Shown: piece after piece, positions 48,452 to 61,300 of the stretch
Layout: every line of letters starts with the position of its first letter
Numbering within the stretch: the stretch's first letter is position 1
Translations under genes and position numbers: made by a program
The notes under the pieces: generated by a model
Database searches by the model: none
What the model was told of the DNA's origin: nothing
Seen by the model: only the letters and a program-made list of their open reading frames with translations
NCBI GenBank assembly: GCA_030248215.1
Contig: JASANG010003685.1
Span: 38,436 to 102,435, forward strand
Source of the DNA: Enoplolaimus lenunculus
Lineage: Eukaryota; Nematoda; Enoplea; Enoplida; Thoracostomopsidae
Reading direction: 5' to 3'
DNA length: 64,000 nt

Positions 48452-50033
48452 TTTCGGACTTTATTTGGAATTTTGGATAATATTGCTTCTTTTGTGGGCG
48501 AGGTTGGTAATGTTTTGACAACGTTTAATTTTCTGGTGGTTTCAAAGCGATTACACGCGTCAAGTAGCAATGAGTTACGGTTTGTGTGCGGTGGCACAAT
48601 GGGGTAATGTGATCTGTTGGCAACAGAAAAATTGGCATGGTTTCATCGGCCAAACAGACAATAGGATACTATGGTAAGTGTGTTTTAGAGGAAGGAAGTT
48701 CAAATGTGGTGACCTGTTTTTGTTGTGTTCAATTGGTTTTGGTTGTCGGATATACACTGATGGTATTGATTTAAGGGTTAATCGGTGAAAGGTGATTGCA
48801 GTGATGGATTCAGAAATTTTATATGGGGGTCATGCAATAATATGATGTAATCTAAGGCAAAGTTTAGATTTCTGTCAGTCAGGCGCAGTGTCTGATTCCT
48901 GCTGGGGGGAGTACTAGGTAGTCTCTCTTGGTTCCGGCAGCGGGTTGCGGTGGATTTTTGTTAAATTATAATATTACTCTTGCATTATAATATTATGTTG
49001 TTGTTGTTGCTTATTTGCTAAGCATATTCAGGTGCTGTTTTATTTGTTTTGGAGTATTGCCAATGACTGATATGTAGGAACTGTTTACATTTCGTCGGTT
49101 TTGTTTTACACATTTGAGTTAGGGATTTTGCTGTGCTTTTTTTGTATCTATCGAAATATATATTTGCGCGTCCTGGTTTGAAATTCAGAATAGAATACCT
49201 GGAATTTTATGACTAAAGATGGACCATTTTTTGGTCATTGACATATAGACATATATATGCATTTCCTTCTTTTTTGCAAGTTTCACCCCCCTCCTCGGTG
49301 TAAGCCAAAAACGAAACGTACGCTGGGTACATTGTTTTGTACAGAGAATGTAGTGAGTTGCACAATCTTGATCATCGACTATTGCTTATACATACTAGTT
49401 TATCGGATTGAAACTAGTGCAGGTATACTGATTAAATCAGGTCGTGTTATCCTCTACACGTGTGGTCTTATAAAGTTTACCAAGAAACAGCCAAACTTAG
49501 TAGAATTCGAATTACATGGTATTCAATTTTGTGAAAAGCTTACATAGCAATTAACGATGATGTTGGAATAATTTTTCTAAAAATACGTTGTCATTCGAAG
49601 TCTTACGAAACATTAGCGAAACGTTCATTTGAAAAGTTGTATTATTTGTGAATTATTGAAATTTACATTTTTCTAGCGTTTTATTACATTAGCGGGTCTA
49701 CGGCGTTTGTAGTCAAGGACCAGTACATTTGTGTTGCTGTTGTCGAATCTAACATGCTACGAGATAAGTCATTTTGAGGCATAAAATTTCGAAATCAGAG
49801 GCAAAAATCTTGAAATCGGCAGTATTTTACCAGTTAGGCTTTAGAATTTGTTCAATGGATTAGCTAAATTATAGTCTGTAATGTATTGTTTCGCATTCAT
49901 GCAGTATCTTGGATGTTTGCCGGAACAATAGACTGTTGACTAGCTGAAAGATTCCGCAACTGATCTCAGTTTTACCTTTACGTATATTATGTTGTTTTCC
50001 GGTTACTAACGCGCATCACGTATTAAAAGTTTC

Positions 50034-50235
50034 GGCCAATGTATTGAACAGGGTGGTAACAGTAGCATAAGCATATTCCTTAGGCTATTAAGCCTAAGTC
50101 CAAGCGTAAGCGTAAGAATGAGCTTATGCCTAAGCCTAATCGTAGTAATCCTAAGCAAAAAGTTAGTTGAAAGCTTAAGCCTGCTGTATTGTAGTCCCGC
50201 AGAAAAAAAGTTACGCCGTGATTGTTATATGGGCC
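50034..50235 (+). mobile_element. TTAGGC-bearing MITE, intergenic copy
   Basis: Starts ggccaatgtattgaacaggg and ends ttatatgggcc; flanks aaagtttc (50026-50033) and aaggtttc (50236-50243), 7 of 8. The interior reads CCTAAG/GCGTAA hexamers. 202 bp. Confidence 0.75.
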
Positions 50236-51836
50236 AAGGTTTCACACCCATATTATATTAGTAGATCATAGATAGATTAGCTTATTTTTTTACTTCTATC
50301 TTATCTTTTGTAATACTTGAAAGTAACCATATGACTGCATTTCGTGCTAATATTAATAGGATTTTCTCCGCACTTTGATTTGACGTGGTGACTTGTAAGA
50401 TTAACTATGGAACATTATGCTTTATGGAGTATATCCATGGTTTTGAGCAATTTTGAGTCCTGTGTTGCATTGTTGGTTGAGTTTACTAAATTTTGAATAT
50501 AGTTGATCTATGCCGACCCGACTATTATTTAGTTGGGGTTTTCAAGTCGGAAGAATTTTTGAAATTTTACTTTCAAATCAATCTAGAAGTAAGACTTTTT
50601 TAGTTGACGTTCGTACGCATATACGAACTCAATGCGACGTCAGTGACTGTGCATAATGCAATCTGTCTTTTTCCAATTTTCGCATTTATATTTCATTATT
50701 TATTCGTCGTTATTGCATATTATGTGGTACATTTTAAATTACCTGTGTCTAGGACCCATATTCTCAAATTGTTGTAGCACGATCTCTAGGTAGCAACAGG
50801 TTATTGAACAATTGAACTGCAACTTACAAATAGGAAAAGTCACGCAGTTCAGATCCTGTCGGCTGCATCATGTGCAATGTCACAGAATTTATTGACTGTT
50901 TCAAGCGTTGCCAAACCTGTTGCCAGCTGGAGAAGTACAGATGGACACAGTGTGAAAACTCCGGAATATCCAACCTTTGCTGGTGGTCGACTAATAGCAT
51001 GAAATCAGATTTGAGATAAATTAGGAAATAGTCTTGCGCGAAAGGGTTGGTAGCTTTACACGATGAAGTACGTCTTTGAATACTTGCGTTTAAGTTGGTT
51101 TAAAGTTAAATAGAAAAAAGAAAGCTTGAAATTTTAGGAATAAGTCGCATTTTTACGGTTGTTTTTTAAATTATCGGTAGTTCACTATAATATACATGAA
51201 ATGTAAATGTATTGGTGCACGAACGGATTTCGCACAATTTTCTCGATAATGTTGCTTGGAAATGTTATTTCAATGTGAAAAATCTTTATTGCTTGTAATT
51301 TTGCACAAAATTAAGTATTAAGACTACGTTTAACTACTTTTAATTAAGGGTTTTTAATGTTTAAAGGTTGTCATCACGATTTGTGGGATGAAGACAGGTC
51401 ATTTCGTCCAATCAATAGTTATGTTATGTATTGTTTATAAATAAAAATTGTTTAAAATAAAATACACTGCGATTGAACATTAAAAAAGAGCGTAATATGG
51501 GTGATTTATAATTTATGAAGTTTGCGCATTAAATAAATTGGAAACGCAGATGTAGCGTACTGTGCTTGTTTTTGTTTTGACATTTTAACGAATCAGTTAA
51601 TATGTTGCGGTTGCGATGTGAGATTTAATGCCTGAGTTAAAAACGGCTTATGTTAACTACAATAATTAAGGCCTGCCTGATTGTTGGAGTTGCAACATTT
51701 AACAATAACCCGAACCAGATAATTAACATAGGTCTTTAAAAGAGGATTGTCGAAGGTTAACGAATGCCAGACTGCAAAAATTTATGTTCTGCACTGTATT
51801 ATACGCACAATTTTTGTTATTCAGACAACAATATGT

Positions 51837-51991
51837 CTACACCTTTTGCAATGCTTGAGCAAAATCAGCCTTCAAATCCGCAATATTTTCCAATCCAACA
51901 CTAAGCCGAATGAGTCCATCGGAAATTTGCGATTGCTTCCGTTGTTCCGCTGTCATTAAAAGAGGTCCGTGTGTCATCGAGGCAGGATGTT
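51837..51991 (-). CDS. Cystathionine lyase exon 7 and stop
   Basis: Acceptor gatgtttcag; completes the Glu of EHPASMTHGPLL, then ISDGLIRLSVGLENIADLKA with the carboxylate-binding Arg, ending ALQKV and TAG at 51839-51837. Confidence 0.94.
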
Positions 51992-54900
51992 CTGAAACAT
52001 CAAATACCCTTGACTTTCCCGCCAAATAAGTTTTATGGCGGTACCTATATACTGTTCCTGAATTTTGCAGAATTCACGTTATAACCGGGGCAGGCTGATG
52101 GCAATTTGTTCTATGTTGATTCGACGTCAAAACTCTCGGTTCTGATAATGGGTGAAAAGACAAAACGCAACTGTAAATATGGCATGGAATTGCAAACCAA
52201 CGTTCCCTGATGTTCAACGTTTACAAACGCCAGCGTATCACATGGTACTCTGGGACATTTAAGCGAAGCGCATATCGACATATGATACTCCAAAATTACA
52301 TCGAGTATCGTATGATATTCAACGGGTATTGTAACCTTCGTGTATGAATTGAAAGTTGGAGGATACTTAAGGCATAAATTTGATTTGAAAAAAAAAACAA
52401 ATACCTGCCGCCAATTTGGTTTCTGACCGAAAATAACTCAGAACTAGTGTCATAATTAGAAATTCAAATTTGAAATTCTGGTATCATTACCTGGACATTA
52501 TCATAGCAAACAACACGTATTTTTGAGTGTGATATGAAGTTTATACGCGGACAACAAGTTAGCCAATAATGTAATAGAGACAAAATATTTCCTATTAAGA
52601 TGCCCCGGTTATAACGAGAACCGTGCACGAGAAGACAGGTTGGTTTTTCAGTGCAGTTATGTTTTAGTTGACCCTGGCGTGTTGAAGGCAAGTTTTTTTA
52701 GCCGCAAGTTTTTTCTTATAGTTTCACCAAATCTTATGAATATTTGCATATATCAATTGTATTAATGATCTAATAATAAAACATGTTTCAAACATTTATG
52801 CCTTGATATTCGTTTTCCGTTCCCGTTTTATTTTGATATCTGTTTCCGTTTTTATATTCGTTCACATTCTATGGGTGGCACATCACCGTACCTATCAAAC
52901 TTTCCGTTCCACCTAGCGAAACAGCGAGTACAACTATGCGAACTGCTTCAACCAGGCGTTTTGCCAATTCGAAATCCTGCATTTCAAAACTGATCATGCC
53001 ACCAAATCCGAATTCTTTGTGAGACATTTGTTCTGTCGCCAATTGATGCCCAGGATGTGATTTCAATCCAGGATAATGAACTGCGACTACTTTTGGATGC
53101 GACGCGAGAAATTCGGCAATGGCGTACGCGTTTTTGCTATGCTGCTTCAATCGGAACGGTAACGTTTTCATACCTAAACAAAGTTCAAAATTAAGTTCGA
53201 TCGATCAAGGTTTAGCTCGTTTTCTGATTTTCTGGAAAATTATAATGTAAGCAAATCGTTCAAGGAATATATGAAATAGCTTGCATAAAAGCCCTGGATA
53301 CTGATATTTTTAGTCTTGTAACAGCATGCTAAGCATATTTCTAAGGACCGTTCGCTAACTGAAAGCGCTTTAGCACGTACGTATTTGAAAATTATGCACC
53401 TAGATTTATATAATCACTGACTTCGGCGCAGTTTGCATGAAACAAACTCACAATTGTTTTACATTTGGTATTAATATGAAAGTTAAGTTGCTGGAGTTCG
53501 ATCAGCGTAATATTAACTGCGAATACTGACCGCGAACTAACAATGCTGAATCAAACGCAGACAAGTATGCGCCACATGTTTGTTGAAACGTTTTCATTCG
53601 TTTCCAATTTGCTACGTCTTTGAACGTCGCACATCCAGCTATTAAATCCGTGTGCCCGCCTGTTAACAACTAAATTTTAATAGTTTTATTTGATTTTTAT
53701 GTAAAATTATTGATATTTAAGGTTTTTTTGACTGTGGAAATGTTCGTTGAATTTCGAGGTTTGCGGCAACGGGGTACAGTGAAGAAATAGATATTATTTA
53801 GACGCTTACAAGAGTAGGTGTATCGTTTTATCAATTGTATGTAGGTATATAAAAACAAAACTCCATTACATTGTTTAAAAGATTTAACGTGGGAAGGAGG
53901 CACGGGGCACAGAGTGTTTTACAAACACACAGTCTTTGTTGACAGTTCTGCAGCTGATTAGTGATAAGCTCAAATTACCACGACAGCAGAGTGCAACTGG
54001 AGGTCAAAAGCTACCGGAGCCGAAGCCGGAGATCAACAGAATTTGGCCGGAACCGAAAGTGAAACCGTAGGTGAGGCGAAATTAGGTAAATGATGTTTAA
54101 TTTGCTTAAATATCTTTTGATTTTACGCTTATTGCTACACCACTGAGCATTTAGTCGTATAAATGACTAAATTCAGAGTACCTTGGGCAAAATTGTGAAA
54201 TGCGATTGACAGGCTTAAAAAATTTTGTGGCAACAATTTTTACTTGTTGAATATGTTGCTGAACAATTTAGTCTTAATGCTTGATAGTGCAGTTAACCTG
54301 TATTAATTTTCACAGACGCAACACTATTATACATAACGTACATCAATTATTTACAGAATCTGTTTTGAATCTGATACTTTTACCCGATCTGTCACATATT
54401 ATTAATCCTTTCCAGGTTTACTATCGTTTAGAATACCTAAATACTTTGTACAACTGTGTACAACAATATCGAATCCATACGTGATTGGCTGTTGCAGTAG
54501 CGGTGTGGCGAACGTTGAATCGACAACTGTCATCAGTTGATTTCCTTTTCCAGATAGTGCACCAATACCTGAAATGACGATGGTGTTGAACATGAAAAAA
54601 GCGGAAACAGGTAATGGTGAAAATAACAGAAACGGAAAGCAGATATTTCAGTGTAAAAAGTTTTAAAGATTTTGTATTTTTGCATTAATACCAATGTGAT
54701 ACTTAATGCAAATTTGCATCAAATCAGAGTAATTGTTTTTATGCAAAAACAGCGAATATTTCTAAAATGTTTATATTAAAATGTGCTCCAATCATAGAAA
54801 AGGGCCGGAACGTTTTCTTGCAGGGCTGTAATAGTGTCAAGTTAAGCTTTAGACTAATTTTTTTGCTTAGGCTTAGGCTTAGCCTTAGGCTTAAGCTTAG

Positions 54901-57144
54901 GTGCAGGCTCATTCTTACGCTTAGGCTTATTCTTAAGCTTAGGCTTAGGAATATGCTTATACTACTTTTCCGGCCCTGTTCTATACATGGGCCAAAATGT
55001 GGATATATAGTTTTATTTTTGTTTCAAATCGAGCAGTTGCATCATATATGAATCATGTAGCGGTATTTTACTATCTTTTTCCGGCACTCTGTAAAAACAT
55101 TCCACTGAAAATACTATAGTTATATTTTACTGAACTTTTTAAGTATACTGTACTAACTATTGAGTAAATCAGTGCTTAAATAATGTAAATAAGAAAAAAC
55201 TACTGCTGTAATTTCCTGATTAATTAAGTAAATGTAAAGCTCAGTTTTACTTAATTTTAAGTATATTTGTGTAGTGAGTATTTCAACTAACGGTTTTAGA
55301 CAGCTACAATTTACCTTTTAAATCGGCGATCGCCATAAGCGGGTTACACGGTGACTCAACAAATATCATCTTAGTTGTCGGTTGGATTAAACGTTTAAAA
55401 TCGTCTCCAGAGCTTCCAGCACACACCCAGTCAACAGTGATACCGAATTTGGTCAACGTTTGTTCAATAAAATGCTGCGTCCCACTATAAATTGGACGTT
55501 GGCTGATTAAATGATCCCCTGCCTATAAAAATAATAAGAATTATTTAAATTTGAAATTTATGCGAGCTCGTAGACAGAGTGGGATCAGGTATGCCCTGCT
55601 TCACCTAGAAAGTCTGCTGTCCGAAAAAAACTATCAGCGCCGCTCGTAAATTTTGTATTTCAACCGCAGGCCCCTGCTAGAATTGGTTTGGGCCCCTTAT
55701 CAGGTTGACACAGCAACGGTCCTGAATTCGTGTATTAAAAATAAGAAAACTCATGCATTGAAAGACAGACTGCACTTGGCGAATATGCTTTGTTAAAAAT
55801 ATATTTCGTAATTCGCGGAAACACGGGTCAAATTTTAAGTTTGAACATTATTCATTCGTTTGTATAACTGATTGATACATTATGCCAGGTGCAACATGAG
55901 ATCTGCCTGCAGCTCTGGTATAGAATTCCTGCGTACGGCTCATGCGTTTTTAACCTTTGATTGCACCGTTAAGTTTGTTGATAAAATAAAAAACAGTTTT
56001 ACGGCAGAATTTAATTTTGAGATATGCATACATATGCGCAGTACAACTCCACAACGCGTGAAAGGCCTCTACGGCTTGAACGTCAAAATGGCAAATGCAT
56101 CGCGCCTCGAATCCGATGGTTCCAGGTTTAAGTGCATCTTTGTAATTGGATATCAAATGAAATATATTGAAAGTATTCCTGGTGGAAAGGGCTTTGCGAA
56201 ATTTTTATTGTGTACCTCTTTTAATAGGATTGAAATTTCAAATTTTAATATAGTTTACATACTTTTAAAAAGCACATAAGCACATTCGTACATGCCGATA
56301 GCCCGGAGTTAAACATTAACGTTCCAGCACCGTGTTCCATTTCATTAATAATAATTTCCGCATTTTGGGCAGTTGGATGTCCAAGCCTGAAACAGCAAAA
56401 CACACAAATAGGAATAAACGTGTTTGCTCAATCCAATAGCGCACCCGTAAATTTATGAAAGAATGCCGTGCGATATATATACTAGTAAAAAAGAAAGTGA
56501 GCGAATAAGCCAGCGAGAAACTAAACGAATCTTGAGTATTTACTAAATCTCAACCCAAAATTTTACTTTTGACCCCTGTTTTAATCGCAAGTTTCAGGCG
56601 AAATATTAATACGCTGCAAAAAATGGAGAGTCAGGTTTACGCTCTCCGAAATAGGTCTTACGGGACTTATACAAACTGAGTCAACTTGAAAAATCTATAT
56701 TGATGAGAAAACAGAGTTGTTGCAAATTACACAACAGCGGTTAGCAACGCTAGCGATTCATTTACGAGTGGCTCCATTTAATGCGAAAAAGCGTTTTGAA
56801 AGTTGCTGTTTAAGTGTAAAAGCCGTGTGAATAGCGTGTTATTTTTGACACGGTTAATCTGTACTTTTCACATGGTTGATTACTAAAATGAAACTCTACC
56901 GCTGATAAATGTAATTTTTAGTTCCTCGTGCCCCATCAACTATATCGCAATATTGAGCAACGGACAAATTTCGATACACTGAGCTGTGAAATATTGGAGT
57001 TGTAATCGGATCAACATTTGAGTCGAATGGTGGCAATCTTGAATGGATGAGTTTTGTTTCGATTCGTAAATCATCGAATTCAGCACATCCCATATGTTCG
57101 CGACTGTAATTCGGCGCCGGAACCCAGTTTGATTCACTGCCCAT
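51837..57144 (-). CDS. Cystathionine gamma-lyase/beta-lyase family enzyme, complete, 7 exons
   Basis: PLP-dependent Cys/Met-metabolism enzyme (fold type I), expected to be a cytosolic homotetramer cleaving C-S bonds of cystathionine or related thioethers. Exons 57144-56900, 56386-56263, 55522-55315, 54568-54437, 53659-53531, 53173-52892, 51991-51837 join in phase to 424 residues and TAG, the family's usual length. Seen: YIYQRLGHPTAQNAE (phosphate-binding Tyr/Arg), FNSGLSACTNV, QRPIYSGTQ (active-site Tyr), FVESPCNPL, VVDSTFATP (Asp pairing the PLP ring), VVHSCTKYLGGHTD (Schiff-base Lys), SLGGTESLIEHPASMTHGP and LIRLSVGLE (carboxylate-binding Arg). All key residues are present, so it is probably active. 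The Glu-His-Pro loop fits gamma/beta-lyases but does not settle the reaction; cystathionine beta-lyase-like or methionine gamma-lyase-like activity is possible. Convergent with the formin gene. Confidence 0.94.
52892..53173 (-). CDS. Cystathionine lyase exon 6
   Basis: Acceptor ttgtttag, donor ATAG|gtacgg. Encodes GMKTLPFRLKQHSKNAYAIA, HYPGLKSHPGHQLA, GGMISFEM and AVSLGGTESLI, the C-terminal domain core. Confidence 0.94.
53531..53659 (-). CDS. Cystathionine lyase exon 5
   Basis: Acceptor gttaacag, donor CGCG|gtcagt. Encodes GGHTDLIAGCATFKDVANWK, then FQQTCGAYLSAFDSALLVR. It was found by looking for the GGHSD continuation of exon 4; there is no long open frame here. Confidence 0.92.
54437..54568 (-). 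CDS. Cystathionine lyase exon 4: PLP Asp and Lys
   Basis: Acceptor tcatttcag, donor TTAG|gtattc. Encodes LMTVVDSTFATPLLQQPI and FDIVVHSCTKYL, with the ring-binding Asp and the Schiff-base Lys. Confidence 0.94.
54785..54993 (-). mobile_element. TTAGGC-bearing MITE in lyase intron 3
   Basis: Ends gctccaatcatagaaaaggg and tgttctatacatgggcc with flanks aaaatgt on both sides (54778-54784, 54994-55000). Contains gcttaggcttaggcttag and further GGCTTA units: the clearest hexamer array of the family. Confidence 0.8.
55315..55522 (-). CDS. Cystathionine lyase exon 3
   Basis: Acceptor tttttatag, donor AAAG|gtaaat. Encodes AGDHLISQRPIYSGTQHFIE with the active-site Tyr, then DWVCAGSSGDDFKRL and MIFVESPCNPLMAIADLK. 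Confidence 0.93.
56263..56386 (-). CDS. Cystathionine lyase exon 2
   Basis: Acceptor ctgtttcag, donor AAA|gtatgt. Encodes LGHPTAQNAEIIINEMEHGA then GTLMFNSGLSACTNVLMCFL K, completing the YxYxRxGxPT motif with exon 1. It lies inside frames too short to stand out. Confidence 0.92.
56900..57144 (-). CDS. Cystathionine lyase exon 1
   Basis: ATG at 57144-57142; 81 codons plus two bases, donor CAGCG|gtagag. Encodes FDDLRIETKLIHS, the PITTPIFHSSVY substrate-entry segment and YIYQR. The start is the first in-frame ATG and gives a usual-length N-terminus. Confidence 0.9.
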
Positions 57145-58376
57145 GTTTAAATTTTAATTGACTGTGGCAACTTTTTTACAATATATTAAATTCAAATTTT
57201 ATGTAAAATTTGCATGTTAATTGGCTATTGTATTGTTGAATGCTGGCTACCGAATCAAATATGGAAAACTATATATACCCTGGAGTGCATACAGTAGCAT
57301 AGTTGCACAGCACCCCTGCTTGTTTGAAAACAATTTTTTAAACTTAAATATAAAAACTCAACAAAAGTTTTACAACCTAAAACGGGAAAAGATAGGAACA
57401 AGGCATTTGCCTGAAAGGCAAATATGGTCACCGCGAGTCAAACGAAGCAATGACCAATATTTGCATATTTGGGCTTATTTGAAATATACATGACGAAATC
57501 TATCTAATAAACTGTACCTTTAAGCATTCATCCGCTATTTTTCTTTAATTTTCAGAAAGCACAGCTTATGCAGACAATATAGTTTTTAAACTTTACATAG
57601 ACACTTCATTTTATTCATTTTTCGTTTCCGTAATTTCTACTCTTCATTTCACGGCCCATGTGTAGAACAGGGCCGGAACAGTAGTATAAGCATATTTCTA
57701 AGCCTAAGCCTAAGCGTATGGATGAGCCTATTCCTAAGCCTAAGCCTAAGCGTATGGATGAGCCTATTCATAAGCCTAAGCCTAAAGCCTAAGCCTACGC
57801 CTAAGCGAAAGCAATACCGAACGAAGCACGGAAATTCGGAAAAGGCTATCATCGATTCGACTCAACCGCGGAAAACTTACAGATGTTGGAAACAGAAATA
57901 TACCATGCGTGTGCGCATTGGAACATTACTTTCGCGTTTGGTTGGGAAGCTCCTCAATATATTGGTTTTAGTTAGAAATTCGTAAAACACCAGGGTGCAA
58001 CATTATGTGAAAAATACCGCAGCCGGAAGTCAATGAAACTTGCGGAAGCCGGAAGTCAATGAAACTTGCGGAAGCCGGAGACAGACATCCGGTTTTACCC
58101 ATACATAGTATTAGCGCGTATCCTCTCTGATTTGGTTAGTCAGTATTCATTCTTTAAGTATCGACATGTGTATGACAAAATGTTTGGTTCAAAAATTCTA
58201 ATAATTTCAGCGGTTACACCACTGACAGAAACCGTATACTTATTAAAAGATTTTCAACAAATCTGCTAAATCAATGAAAACCTAAAAAGTTGGTTTGTAC
58301 GCGAAAGATAATATGCACAGCTCATATATCGCGCGCAGTAAACGTCGCTGATTTTTTTCTGTTACTTTTCAGTAAA
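57145..58376. other. Spacer upstream of the lyase gene, up to the satellite
   Basis: Would hold the lyase promoter. Contains the TTAGGC MITE and a 26-bp tandem duplication of a gccggaagtc-containing word near 58023-58075, after cagggtgcaac (a possible hAT terminus). No gene recognised. Confidence 0.6.
57653..57815 (+). mobile_element. TTAGGC-bearing MITE, right end missing
   Basis: Left terminus ggcccatgtgtagaacaggg is the best in the family. Hexamers follow in two 42-bp tandem blocks (cctaagcctaagcgtatgga, repeated). The right inverted end is not found. Lies about 510 bp upstream of the lyase ATG. Confidence 0.7.
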
Positions 58377-61300
58377 CAAACCCAATTACAAACACAGCGT
58401 TGCCTTTGACACGCCATTCGCGGTTTCCAAGAAGTGGCCAGAACACGCAGGTACAAGGAAAAAAGCAAAATATACCGTAAATACCAGAATTCCTCTGTTG
58501 AAGTTTTTTCGATCTCTATACAGTTCTGAATATATTTTTATTCCTAGTTTTGATTTCACCAATCACCAAGGTACCTGGCATATATATATTCTTTTTCGTA
58601 CGAAGCGCCGCAAATTGCAATATTTCAATTCAATCTGGTAAATAAGCGACTCCATCGTCCAAACCCAATTACAAACACAGCGTTGCCTTTGACACGCCAT
58701 TGGCGGTTTCCAAGAAGTGGCCAGAACACGCAGGTACAAGGAAAAAAGCAAAATATACCGTAAATACCAGAATTCCTCTGTTGAAGTTTTTTCGATCTCT
58801 ATACAGTTCTGAATATATTTTTATTCCTAGTTTTGATTTCACCAATCACCAAGGTACCTGGCATATATATATTCTTTTTCGTACGAAGCGCCGCAAATTG
58901 CAATATTTCAATTCAATCTGGTAAATAAGCGACTCCATCGTCCAAACCCAATTACAAACACAGCGTTGCCTTTGACACGCCATTGGCGGTTTCCAAGAAG
59001 TGGCCAGAACACGCAGGTACAAGGAAAAAAGCAAAATATACCGTAAATACCAGAATTCCTCTGTTGAAGTTTTTTCGATCTCTATACAGTTCTGAATATA
59101 TTTTTATTCCTAGTTTTGATTTCACCAATCACCAAGGTACCTGGCATATATATATTCTTTTTCGTACGAAGCGCCGCAAATTGCAATATTTCAATTCAAT
59201 CTGGTAAATAAGCGACTCCATCGTCCAAACCCAATTACAAACACAGCGTTGCCTTTGACACGCCATTGGCGGTTTCCAAGAAGTGGCCAGAACACGCAGG
59301 TACAAGGAAAAAAGCAAAATATACCGTAAATACCAGAATTCCTCTGTTGAAGTTTTTTCGATCTCTATACAGTTCTGAATATATTTTTATTCCTAGTTTT
59401 GATTTCACCAATCACCAAGGTACCTGGCATATATATATTCTTTTTCGTACGAAGCGCCGCAAATTGCAATATTTCAATTCAATCTGGTAAATAAGCGACT
59501 CCATCGTCCAAACCCAATTACAAACACAGCGTTGCCTTTGACACGCCATTGGCGGTTTCCAAGAAGTGGCCAGAACACGCAGGTACAAGGAAAAAAGCAA
59601 AATATACCGTAAATACCAGAATTCCTCTGTTGAAGTTTTTTCGATCTCTATACAGTTCTGAATATATTTTTATTCCTAGTTTTGATTTCACCAATCACCA
59701 AGGTACCTGGCATATATATTCTTTTTCGTACGAAGCGCTGCAGATTGCAATATTTCAATTCAATCTGGTAAATAAGCGACTCCATCGTCCAAACCCAATT
59801 ACAAACACAGCGTTGCCTTTGACACGCCATTGGCGGTTTCCAAGAAGTGGCCAGAACACGCAGGTACAAGGAAAAAAGCAAAATATACCGTAAATACCAG
59901 AATTCCTCTGTTGAAGTTTTTTCGATCTCTATACAGTTCTGAATATATTTTTATTCCTAGTTTTGATTTCACCAATCACCAAGGTACCTGGCATATATAT
60001 ATTCTTTTTCGTACGAAGCGCCGCAAATTGCAATATTTCAATTCAATCTGGTAAATAAGCGACTCCATCGTCCAAACCCAATTACAAACACAGCGTTGCC
60101 TTTGACACGCCATTGGCGGTTTCCAAGAAGTGGCCAGAACACGCAGGTACAAGGAAAAAAGCAAAATATACCGTAAATACCAGAATTCCTCTGTTGAAGT
60201 TTTTTCGATCTCTATACAGTTCTGAATATATTTTTATTCCTAGTTTTGATTTCACCAATCACCAAGGTACCTGGCATATATATTCTTTTTCGTACGAAGC
60301 GCCGCAAATTGCAATATTTCAATTCAATCTGGTAAATAAGCGACTCCATCGTCCAAACCCAATTACAAACACAGCGTTGCCTTTGACACGCCATTGGCGG
60401 TTTCCAAGAAGTGGCCAGAACACGCAGGTACAAGGAAAAAAGTAAAATATACCGTAAATACCAGAATTCCTCTGTTGAAGTTTTTTCGATCTCTATACAG
60501 TTCTGAATATATTTTTATTCCTAGTTTTGATTTCACCAATCACCAAGGTACCTGGCATATATATTCTTTTTCGTACGAAGCGCTGCAGATTGCAATATTT
60601 CAATTCAATCTGGTAAATAAGCGACTCCATCGTCCAAACCCAATTACAAACACAGCGTTGCCTTTGACACGCCATTGGCGGTTTCCAAGAAGTGGCCAGA
60701 ACACGCAGGTACAAGGAAAAAAGCAAAATATACCGTAAATACCAGAATTCCTCTGTTGAAGTTTTTTCGATCTCTATACAGTTCTGAATATATTTTTATT
60801 CCTAGTTTTGATTTCACCAATCACCAAGGTACCTGGCATATATATATATATTCTTTTTCGTACGAAGCGCCGCAGATTGCAATATTTCAATTCAATCTGG
60901 TAAATAAGCGACTCCATCGTCCAAACCCAATTACAAACACAGCGTTGCCTTTGACACGCCATTGGCGGTTTCCAAGAAGTGGCCAGAACACGCAGGTACA
61001 AGGAAAAAAGCAAAATATACCGTAAATACCAGAATTCCTCTGTTGAAGTTTTTTCGATCGCTATACAGTTCTGAATATATTTTTATTCCTAGTTTTGATT
61101 TCACCAATCACCAAGGTACCTGGCATATATATATTCTTTTTCGTACGAAGCGCCGCAGATTGCAATATTTCAATTCAATCTGGTAAATAAGCGACTCCAT
61201 CGTCCAAACCCAATTACAAACACAGCGTTGCCTTTGACACGCCATTGGCGGTTTCCAAGAAGTGGCCAGAACACGCAGGTACAAGGAAAAAAGCAAAATA

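Larger units (their letters stand above)
48030..51836. other. Convergent intergenic spacer
   Basis: 3.8 kb between the formin stop and the lyase stop, holding both 3' UTRs. Apart from the MITE at 50034-50235, I see no gene. Open frames here are short and compositionally random. Confidence 0.75.

Noticed and set aside
54850-54960. TTAGGC-like array as a true telomere or interstitial telomere fusion
   Set aside because: The array lies inside a bounded element with inverted ends and flanking duplications, repeated at other loci, so it moved with a transposon.
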